The notes under the pieces were generated by a model that saw only the letters and a program-made list of their open reading frames with translations, made no database searches and was not told the DNA's origin. A stretch of 64,000 nt of DNA from Prunella strophiata. Lineage: Eukaryota; Chordata; Aves; Passeriformes; Prunellidae. The translations under genes and the position numbers were made by a program. Position 1 is the stretch's first letter. The number at the start of each line of letters is the position of its first letter. The stretch is taken from assembly GCA_036583965.1 (NCBI GenBank), contig JAZBQD010000019.1, positions 15,329,585 through 15,393,584 on the forward strand. The letters are read 5' to 3'. Below are positions 54,796 to 64,000 of the stretch, in pieces.

Positions 54796-57700
54796 TCATT
54801 TCACTCACAACTGCTGGATTCTGCTAGTTCTGTGTTAGCAGGATTTGTTTTCTCAAAAAATTGTTCTCAGTCAGCCCTTGCAGCCTAGAGCTTCAAGTGC
54901 TTTAGTTACTAGTGCTAAGCAATTAAAGCTAAATGAATCTATTCAGAAAGAATAGTTAAATGTTTTCTATAGCACATGAATAAGGTATAAGGTGCAGTCA
55001 CTGCTCTTTCTTATCAAGTTACTTCTAAGCTGGCTCAAGTGAGGCCATTTCCATCGTCGCAGTTCTGAGATGACCTCACAGTATGGTTTTCTTGGCAAGT
55101 TAAAAAAATTGTGAGAATTAATTTGCTGAAGTATTTATCACTAGTTTTCCTTCTTTTTCTAGGTCTCAAAATCTCCTAAATTCCAGCTGGGAAAAAGGTT
55201 TATTCTTGCACACATATGCACATGTATAAACATGATTGGAAATAATGTCCCTTTCGTCACAGAACTTTTCAAAAGTCTATTTTCTAGTACATCATTCAAC
55301 TATATATGTGTATATACATGCACACAGTGTGACTTCTTAGCTAATTAAACTACATATTTTTATATAAGAAAAATTATTGTCATTATCTCTGTTGCCCTGG
55401 GAATTGTTTGTTTCATTCATTAATAAAATGAAGTATATGTTTACCAAATGATAAATAAAAGCTAACTGGAAAAAGTGTTGCCATCACAGATTTCAAAAGA
55501 AACAAGAAAATTTCAATGTTCTATCTCAACTAAATCTGAGCCAGAAAAATGCAGCTTCTTTTAAGCCTTGAAATATGATTCATCTTATTGTCTTACCTTT
55601 TTTCTTCCTGTTTTCTATACAAGGACAACACAAATTACATTGATTTATTGGCAAAAAAAAAAAAAACAAAAAACCAACTCAGGAATGAAAACCTGATATT
55701 TGGGGTATAAAAACCCTAGGACAGGTTTATCAAGTTGAAATTTAATGTTGTTTTCTTATTTTTAAAATATGATCAGTATGAGCACAAAAATTAACACTGA
55801 GTAACTTTATCAGGAACTGTTTAATTAGAAAAAGGTACCTCCATTTCTTTTCTGTACACATGCTTATCTGTACACAAAAGTCTTGGTGTTACCCATAACC
55901 AGGGACAACCTCCTCCTTTAAATAAAAAAGTATTTGTAGTTTCCATTATATGACATTCATATTTTACTGAAATGCCTTGTTATTTAAAAACAAAACAAAA
56001 CCAAATAACAACCCAAAACCCTAGACTGGGAAAAGTTTATCTATTGTATATAATTGGAAGCTGTCTGTTATTCCTGTATTTTAATTAAACTGTTCCTTAC
56101 ACAGATGGTGAAACCAGAACCCAGTTTATGATGAATTATGGCCTCCTAGAGCTGAGTTATGGTGCAAGAGCAAACAGCCAGACACTGATTCCACTGCTGA
56201 GCAATCAATGCCATAAATTAACTTTTCTGCTCCTTGGTGTACTTATATTTATGACCATTTTATATGCTCTGAAAAGCAAGTCAGGCACTTGCATATATGG
56301 CACTGTTTCCCCAGCAGAGGACTAATGGACAGGGCACAGGTACACACAGGGCTGGTAAATGTGCCTTGCTCTACACAACAGCCAAAGCAGAGTTAGTGAG
56401 GAAGCAGTTCAAGAAAAAATTTCTGTGTCCTTGCAATTACTGGAACTTCATGTTCTTCTTCTCTGCTTTATTTTTGAGCTATTAGCATAACTTTTCAGAT
56501 GAGTTAATGTGAAAAGTAAACACTCATTTAGAAAAATTTATTAAATATCTTAAAGTGTGCGGAGGGAACTAGATTTGAGTGACAGCTTTATAAGTGGTGC
56601 TTGCTAATTCCTGGCAGCTCTCATTAGTTACTGATCAGTGCTATTAATACAGCCAGAACTACCAGCTGCAGACCAGGTTCCTGTGTGCTTAACAAGGCAC
56701 TGATCAGAAGGCTGCTCACACCCCCTAAGTCAGAACCTGTTTGGGTGCCAAATCATTTGTCACTTCAGACCCATTTGTTCAGCAGGCTGCATGGTGTCTA
56801 GGGGATAGACAGGTATCTTCATCTGCTAATATCTGGTGACTGGTGAATATCAGGCATTGTGTCTGTGTGCCCTTTGCAGAAAAATTCCATGATCCTTCAA
56901 ATATTTTCACAAGTTTTGAAGGAAATCATCAAATTCAAAAGGCTGCTGCTGTGAATGGTAAACAGGTCTTATCTCTGCTTCAGCCACTGGTTTCATCCAT
57001 CATGGCAAATCTGATAGTATATTTTTCCCTACCCAGCATGGAATTTTAAGTAACAAATTTCATTTGTTGTTGGATTACAAAGTGCATAGCACATTGCAGC
57101 AGTGGATACATTGAGAGGTAAAGCTGGTACAGTGATTAACTCCTGTACTAATTTCACACAGAGATCTTTTGTGGACATACTGTTTTGTCCCATGTACAAA
57201 ACTGAACCAGAGTGATGCTGCTGCACAAGCAGTGGTTACTCTCTGTGTGGAATCCTGCCTCCTCCTTGCAAGAGGCAAATGAAACCCATTAAGAGGAAAG
57301 GAAGAACCTTGCTCTCCTCTAAGTTCTGCTTGAGCATCTTGTATGTCAAAGTCCCTCACCACTGCCTGTAGTTACCACCCACCTTTCTGCCTTGCTTCCC
57401 TGGGCATTATCACTATAGAAATCCTTCTCTTTTTATATTTTTAGCCTTCCTTATTTGTTCAGTTATTGCACTAAACCCAAATCTTGCCAAGTGTTGTTGC
57501 ATTGCAGTGATGGAGAATACAGGGAGAGGTCCTGAAAGATGGTAAATACTCATAGCAAAAACATCTGTTGTCTCTTGTTAAATGATTTAAAACAAACATT
57601 ACAATAGGACAGTGTTGTTTAAATTTAAGCAGCTACAGCTAGGGAATTCCTGCTCTGGGTGTTGTATTTTCCTTCTGTGTCTCTCTCTTTCAAGCAAAAT

Positions 57701-58896
57701 GCTCTGTACCTTTCTGTTAGCTCATCTATGAAAAAAGTCTCTCCCTTAGCCCTTTTCCCAGTATGCAGGAGCATGCTAAGAGAGGGATTAGGCTTGGCCT
57801 TTCTCCTGTTAATCCAGCACTAAGGCAATAGCTATTTATACTGCCCAAACCTCCCACATTTTATCTGCTGGACAGCTGGCACACCTTGAAACGCTGACTG
57901 CTGTTCCCACCATCCTCCCACTGGCAATGGCTGTGTTTGTGCTGGTGGCTGCTGCCCTCTGCCAGCACACACGTGTACCTCCCAAAGCAAAGAGAACCAA
58001 AATGGGGCAGGACTTGGGGCAGACCAAAGCACTGACAGAAAAAGAAAGACATTTTCACAGGACAGTTGAGTTTGTTTCAGATCTACAGCATGGCTCCACC
58101 AGCCACAGCTGTAGTACAGGTAGGAGAGTTTCCTGGAGTCTTGCTGATTTCTTGAAGTGCCTTTGCTCATACTCTGTCTCATTTTCTGCATCTGTTCATT
58201 GTTCTTTGTGTGAAGCAGGTGATCCTCTGGGCAGTTTGTAAGGCAGAGCTGCAGCCTGATCTGGAGGTACAGCTGCAGCAGTGCTCAGCTTAGCACATTA
58301 CTCACTGTGGAAGGATGAAATCAGCTGCTGTGCCCATAAACACCACAGTCTGCCTGGTGCTTTTTTCTGACACACTGAAAGCATCACAAGGCAATAAAGG
58401 TGTCTCAAGCTGCTGCATGTACCAGCTTTGGCAAGATCTTTAGCTTCCCATCAAAACATCAGCATTGTTTGCAGTTTTACTTGGTAGGTGACTGTTTCTG
58501 TCTGTCAGCCAGTGCTCATCCATGGCTTCTCTGGCCAGGTTGCAGGCTTGCCTGGGCCACTCTCCTGTCTCCTGCAGGAGGCAGCAGGCTCCATATTTCA
58601 GAGTGTACTGATCCTCTGCCAGCCTCAAAGAAGGACTGTTCTGTAATCCTTAAGCTTTTTTGAGTGTTCTGAAGCCATACAGATGTGATGTCAGATAAAA
58701 TGCTCTATTCTATTGGATTGGGAAAATAATTCAAAACTCTGATATATTGTTTAAATAGCTAAAAGTAAAATTCAGGCTAAATGAAATTGATGGATGGGGG
58801 GGGGGGGGTGAGTTATTCAGGGCTGGTTTTGGGGCTTTTTGGTTTTGTTTCTTTTCTTCCCTGTGTTGTGGAGTATGATTACCTTTTAGGCAATGT
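54796..58896. other. unassigned intergenic DNA
   Basis: AT-rich to mixed sequence. No gene, RNA or transposon recognised. It includes a G run at 58,797-58,808. Short ORFs (for example 57,832-58,191 minus) show no domain. Confidence 0.6.
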
Positions 58897-58996
58897 AGGA
58901 TCACAAAATTGCTTGGGTTGGAAGGGACCTTAAACATCATCTAGCTCCTGCCCTCCTGCCATAGGCAGGGACACCTTCTGCTAGACTATACCTAAA
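58897..58996 (-). mobile_element. CR1 3' fragment, left arm of an inverted pair
   Basis: GGATCACAAAATTGCTTGGG followed by TTGGAAGGGACCTTAAACAT and a CCTGCCATAGGCAGGGACACC block: the reverse complement of a CR1 3' end, about 100 bp long. Confidence 0.9.
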
Positions 58997-59232
58997 GGGC
59001 CCTACAAGAAATTTTAGATTAGCTATTCGGAAGAAATTTTTTCCTATGGGGGTGGTGAGGCACAGGTTGCCCAGAGAAGTTGTGGATGCCCCATCTCTGG
59101 AAATGTTCAAGACCAGACTGGACAGGGCTTTGAGCACCCTGATCTAATGGGATGAGTCCCGTGGCAGAGGGGTGGAACAAGGTGATCTTTAAGGTCTCTT
59201 CTGACCCAAACTGTTCTACGAATCTATGAAAT
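58997..59232 (+). mobile_element. CR1 3' fragment, right arm of an inverted pair
   Basis: Plus-strand CR1 3' region: GGTGGTGAGGCACAGGTTGC, CCCATCTCTGGAAATGTTCA, ending GATCTTTAAGGTCTCTTCTG and CTACGAATCTATGAAA. It meets the minus-strand copy directly, so the two 3' ends face outward. Confidence 0.92.
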
Positions 59233-59450
59233 AACTGGCCAGCATTCATCCCTAGTGTTTAATGTCACCATGGCCGCGTGTCTATGGATGCAATGGAACT
59301 TGTGCTGCTTCTCTCTCGGATGTCTCTTCCCCCAGCTAAGCTCACAGCCCACAGCCGGCTCTGTCCCGGCGCTGCCCGCCGCGGGGCGGCCCCGCTGCGC
59401 TGGGGAAGGCGGCGGCGGCCGGGCTGGGCGGCCGGCTCACGAACCCGGAG
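59233..59450. other. GC-rich lead-in to the minisatellite
   Basis: A rapid rise in GC from 59,360 onward with CpG-rich sequence (CCGCCGCGGGGCGGCC). It could be promoter-like, but no exon could be tied to it. Confidence 0.5.
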
Positions 59451-60940
59451 CCGAGCCTGGCCAGGCCGGGCCGGGCCTCCCGGAGCCGAGCCTGGCCAGG
59501 CCGGGCCGGGCCGGGCCTCCCGGAGCCGAGCCTGGCCAGGCCGGGCCGGGCCTCCCGGAGCCGAGCCTGGCCAGGCCGGGCCGGGCCTCCCGGAGCCGAG
59601 CCTGGCCAGGCCGGGCCGGGCCTCCCGGAGCCGAGCCTGGCCAGGCCGGGCCGGGCCTCCCGGAGCCGAGCCTGGCCAGGCCGGGCCGGGCCGGGCCTCC
59701 CGGAGCCGAGCCTGGCCAGGCCGGGCCGGGCCGGGCCTCCCGGAGCCGAGCCTGGCCAGGCCGGGCCGGGCCGGGCCTCCCGGAGCCGAGCCTGGCCAGG
59801 CCGGGCCGGGCCTCCCGGAGCCGAGCCTGGCCAGGCCGGGCCGGGCCGGGCCTCCCGGAGCCGAGCCTGGCCAGGCCGGGCCGGGCCTCCCGGAGCCGAG
59901 CCTGGCCAGGCCGGGCCGGGCCGGGCCTCCCGGAGCCGAGCCTGGCCAGGCCGGGCCGGGCCTCCCGGAGCCGAGCCTGGCCAGGCCGGGCCGGGCCTCC
60001 CGGAGCCGAGCCTGGCCAGGCCGGGCCGGGCCTCCCGGAGCCGAGCCTGGCCAGGCCGGGCCGGGCCTCCCGGAGCCGAGCCTGGCCAGGCCGGGCCGGG
60101 CCTCCCGGAGCCGAGCCTGGCCAGGCCGGGCCGGGCCGGGCCTCCCGGAGCCGAGCCTGGCCAGGCCGGGCCGGGCCTCCCGGAGCCGAGCCTGGCCAGG
60201 CCGGGCCGGGCCTCCCGGAGCCGAGCCTGGCCAGGCCGGGCCGGGCCGGGCCGGGCCTCCCGGAGCCGAGCCTGGCCAGGCCGGGCCGGGCCTCCCGGAG
60301 CCGAGCCTGGCCAGGCCGGGCCGGGCCGGGCCTCCCGGAGCCGAGCCTGGCCAGGCCGGGCCGGGCCTCCCGGAGCCGAGCCTGGCCAGGCCGGGCCGGG
60401 CCTCCCGGAGCCGAGCCTGGCCAGGCCGGGCCGGGCCGGGCCGGGCCTCCCGGAGCCGAGCCTGGCCAGGCCGGGCCGGGCCTCCCGGAGCCGAGCCTGG
60501 CCAGGCCGGGCCGGGCCGGGCCTCCCGGAGCCGAGCCTGGCCAGGCCGGGCCGGGCCGGGCCTCCCGGAGCCGAGCCTGGCCAGGCCGGGCCTCCCGGAG
60601 CCGAGCCTGGCCAGGCCGGGCCGGGCCGGGCCTCCCGGAGCCGAGCCTGGCCAGGCCGGGCCGGGCCGGGCCTCCCGGAGCCGAGCCTGGCCAGGCCGGG
60701 CCGGGCCGGGCCTCCCGGAGCCGAGCCTGGCCAGGCCGGGCCGGGCCGGGCCTCCCGGAGCCGAGCCTGGCCAGGCCGGGCCGGGCCGGGCCGGGCCGGG
60801 CCTCCCGGAGCCGAGCCTGGCCAGGCCGGGCCGGGCCGGGCCGGGCCGGGCCTCCCGGAGCCGAGCCTGGCCAGGCCGGGCCGGGCCTCCCGGAGCCGAG
60901 CCTGGCCAGGCCGGGCCTCCCGGAGCCGAGCCTGGGCCTC
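59451..60940 (+). repeat. GC-rich minisatellite, 40 units of 30-50 bp with a nested CCGGG pentamer
   Basis: Each unit is CCGAGCCTGGCCAGG, then one to five extra CCGGG pentamers, then CCTCCCGGAG. Forty CCGAGCCTGG unit starts can be counted from 59,451 to 60,926. The 39 complete unit lengths are 30 (2), 35 (19), 40 (14), 45 (2) and 50 (2) bp, so lengths vary only in steps of 5. The longest units sit at the right end. The array is free of stop codons in several frames on both strands, giving the 540-600 codon spurious ORFs here. Confidence 0.98.
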
Positions 60941-63589
60941 GGCAGCCAGAGCGGCCTGAGGGACAGCGACCAGAGCCATTGCCAACCACCGGCGTCATTC
61001 CCTCTGCTCCCGTAACCCCCCTCTCGCTGCCTCTGAGAGAGTGTCCCTGGCCCAGTTTACATCTCTAAATCTTTTGGTTAATGAGTGAAATGAGGAGCAT
61101 TGGGTATTTGCACTGCCCCTTTTACCTGGCCCAAATCTGCCAATTTTTGGTAACTCGTTTGTCTCAGCAACAAAGATGAAGCAGACTACATGTTCACCTC
61201 ATGTAAATGCTCAGAATAATTCAGACATTTTGTTCTTGTGCCCTCACGTTGATCTGGTTGTGTTTAGTCCCGGGATGACGATGATCACAGTTGTTCTTTC
61301 TGTCCTCCCCAGTGAGGAAGGCTGAAGGAAACTGGAAAACTTCTGAGCCAGACAGTGGTGTGAAGCCAGCAGATGTGGGTCCAGACAGCAAGGACTGGCA
61401 TTTTGTTATCAGATGGATAAACCTGGTTACTGTCCCAAAGCTGTGGAGACACAGCAGCTCTGGATTGTTTTCCCCATTTGCCTGGAACAAAGACTGTTTA
61501 ACTCTCCTCACTTCTGCTCATAAATAGTCTCAGCAGACACTCCTTGTGGGTTTCCCTTTTGGAAATCTCACTCAGATGCTTCAGTCACTGGCACTCTTAG
61601 ATTCCTTATTGTGCTGCTCTCACAGCCATCTGAACTGGTTATCCTTGTGTAGAGCCTTGTAGGGCAGCAGCAGGGCCATGGGAATCTGGGTGCATGCAGT
61701 GGGGTGCAGTGGGGCAATCCACAGACATGAGCCAGAGGTGACATTGCTCCCCTCTGTTTGGCTTCCCCCAGGAGGCTGGAGCAGCTAAATCCCAATTTGC
61801 TCAAGTGGGTCATGACTTGGGCTAGATTAAATCATGTTCCTGCAGTGGGCAATGTTGAGTATCTGAAGGCAGGAATCTTGATGGGATCTGGAAGAAGGTG
61901 GTGGGAAACTGTAGGTGAGGAGTAGGAGCACCTGGTTGCCACTGCCCAGCACCCAGAGCTGCCTGGGGCCAGTGCAATTCCATTGCATTTTACACTGCAC
62001 GTGTTAAATAAAGGTGAAAGAGAAGGAACGAGACATTTCTGAGTTTTGTTCATTTAATTGTCAGAGCTCCTGATTTCCACCAGAGAAACTGTGTCATGGT
62101 GGAATGGGCATAGGCACCATTCTGACTTTGCATGTCTGTCACAGAAAGACCACATCAGCTCCAAAAGTTTGGTTTTCTTATAGAAAAAGGACTTAATGGG
62201 GTCTAAATAAAATAAAAAAATAAAAAGCAAAAAACAAAAAAGAAAAATTTTAAAAAATTATGTGATAGTTTACAGTTTTAATTGAAATCCTTCCAAGCAT
62301 TTTGGTAGAAGAGGGAAAGCCAGGGAAAATATTGCTGAAATAGAATGTTTCATTCAGTGGAAAATTCTGATTTAATTTCTGAAAACATGAAAGACTGCAG
62401 TCAAAACAGGAGCTGTCATGCTGCTGAAAAGTCACATTTTACATTTGCAGCTGTCATTCTTGTCTGAAGGCTGAGATCCTGAGGGGACCCATCAGCTTCC
62501 TTTCCCTGGGAGGTGCTGACCTTGCTATTTGCAGAGACAGGGTGATCCTGGCCTCTAGGAGAGCTGAAGGATACAGAGAGCAAAGTGCAGCTCTAGTCTG
62601 TAGACCCTGTGACTTTCATTTTACAGGTATTTACATAGCTGTTTTAGTATCTCAGGGTCAGTTTCATTTTCTGTCAAACCCCACAGTTTCAGAAAGCCCT
62701 GTTTACATTCAGAAGCAGTTCCAGCATTAGCAGTGCCTGTTAACAGTTAATGAGTTAATGAAATTCACTCCAGGACTGGTGCACAAACAGCCTTGTCTAC
62801 GTGCCTGATGCTTTGTCCTCTCTTCTGCACAATGACAAACATGAGAGGAGAGACCCCACAAAGCAGTTTTGGGTGAGGACACTCCAAGTAAAGAGAGAAG
62901 GCCAGGAGAAGGACAGAGGCAGCCAGGCAGTGTGGGGAGCATGCAGTCACTTTTAAGTCTTGTTTTTTAAGTCCTGATTAAGCTGGTCACATAAGATGTG
63001 ATGCCCTCCCTGGCAAATGAAATCTTGCAGGGCACCATGGCACTGCTTGTCCCTTCCCAGCAAATCATGCTGTCCCTCAGCTGACTGAACTGAACAGAGT
63101 CACTGGGGTCATCTTTCATATGCACAACCTCTTCAATCATTTGTCTTAACACGGCAGCAACAGGAACACCTGCCTTCCTCAGGTCTTTAAACACATTCTT
63201 ATTTCCTTCTTTATTTTACTGTACAACTTAATTTGCAGCTGGTTGGTCTCCTGACTTGATCCTGGTTGGTTGTACAGACATTTGTTATATAGGGAATGCC
63301 TTTTAAAGGTTTCTAAGCTGTGAGCTGAGCTTTGATAATTCCTGCTTATCAAATAATATGAGCTTCCAAATACTCTTGAACTGAGCCTTTGACACCAAAG
63401 GGAAATCCATGTCCTTCTCCAAATGAGCACAGGTGATGTGGTTTCAGTGATTTTGTATGGGGTTTTCTTTATATCTGTACAAACCATAGGAGTTCTGGTT
63501 CATTCTAGTCTGTAGCTATACAGCAGCGCTATATGTAGTAACTATGGTATCAAAATAATTCAAAAATATGAAGTGTGGAACTTAACAGA
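60941..63589. other. unassigned intergenic DNA right of the minisatellite
   Basis: No gene recognised. A-rich low-complexity sequence lies at 62,205-62,256. A 75-codon minus-strand ORF at 62,967-63,194 has a plausible amino-acid mix but no family that I recognise. Confidence 0.55.
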
Positions 63590-64000
63590 ATCTGGGGGGA
63601 TTGAGTTGGGTTGAGGGAGGTGATTCTCCCTCTCTGCTCCATTCTCTTGAGACCCTACCTGGGGTACTGCAACCAGCTCTGGGGCCCCCAGCATCAGAAA
63701 GACATAGACCTGTTGGAGTGAGTCCAGAGGAGGGAGACAAAGCTGATCAAGAGGGCTGGAGCATCTCTCCTATGAAGGCAGCCTGAGAGAGTTCAGGCTG
63801 AGGGTTTTTCAACCTGGAGAAGACAAGAATCTGGGGAGACCTTATAGCACCTTCCAGTACCTAAAGGAGCTCAAGAAAGCTGGAGGGGAGCTTTTTACAA
63901 GGGCATGTAGGGATAGGACAATGGCTTTAAACTGAAAGAGGTCAGGGTTAGATTAGATATAGAGCAGAAATTCATCCCTGTGAGGCTGGTGAGGCTCTGA
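63590..64000 (+). mobile_element. CR1 LINE fragment, runs off right edge
   Basis: Plus-strand CR1 blocks in order: CTTGAGACCCTACCTGGGGT, ACTGCAACCAGCTCTGGGGC, GGAGTGAGTCCAGAGGAGGG, CTGGAGCATCTCTCCTATGA, GGCTTTAAACTGAAAGAGG. The 3' terminus must lie beyond the window. Confidence 0.93.

Noticed and set aside
57832..58241. Overlapping ORFs of 63-119 codons on both strands
   Set aside because: No recognised domain, composition typical of chance ORFs in mixed-GC DNA, and no splice sites that extend them.
32811..60940. Tandem arrays as possible CRISPR arrays
   Set aside because: Units are contiguous without unique spacers, the sequence is vertebrate nuclear DNA and there are no cas genes.
59255..61068. 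ORFs of 540-600 codons on both strands over the minisatellite
   Set aside because: Stop-free GC-rich repeat units explain them. There is no conserved domain, no start context and no exon structure.

Overview
The window is vertebrate nuclear DNA, almost certainly from a bird and probably a songbird. It has intron-split genes with CpG-island promoters, many CR1 LINE fragments with the avian type of 3' end, a solo retroviral LTR of the kind common in songbirds, and no prokaryotic gene organisation. Two genes can be supported. They lie head to head about 10 kb apart, as DDX24 and PPP4R4 do in other amniotes.

Left part (1-24,360), minus strand: the first three coding exons of PPP4R4, a regulatory subunit of protein phosphatase 4, at 22,907-22,996, 22,275-22,348 and 2,812-2,914. 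The gene runs off the left edge. Its introns carry CR1 copies and a 569-bp solo LTR (9,819-10,387). The CpG island upstream of its start contains 99 uninterrupted copies of a 5-bp unit (23,396-23,890). Middle (24,361-32,750): AT-rich intergenic DNA with one old CR1 remnant and no gene that I recognise.

Right of this (32,790-47,579), plus strand: a complete DDX24 gene for a nucleolar DEAD-box RNA helicase, with one non-coding exon and eight coding exons joining into a 793-residue frame. All helicase motifs are visible. Its promoter CpG island carries nine copies of a 25-bp repeat, and its last intron appears to be a GC-AG intron.

Downstream of DDX24 (47,580-64,000) I find no cellular gene. 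There is a decayed endogenous retrovirus pol fragment on the minus strand (about 52,860-54,590) bracketed by a pair of related direct repeats, an inverted pair of CR1 fragments (58,897-59,232), a 1.5-kb GC-rich minisatellite of 40 units (59,451-60,940), and a CR1 copy running off the right edge.

I found no RNA gene, no CRISPR array and no clearly new gene system. The most notable structures are three separate GC-rich tandem arrays, two of them in promoter islands, and the GC-AG intron in DDX24.
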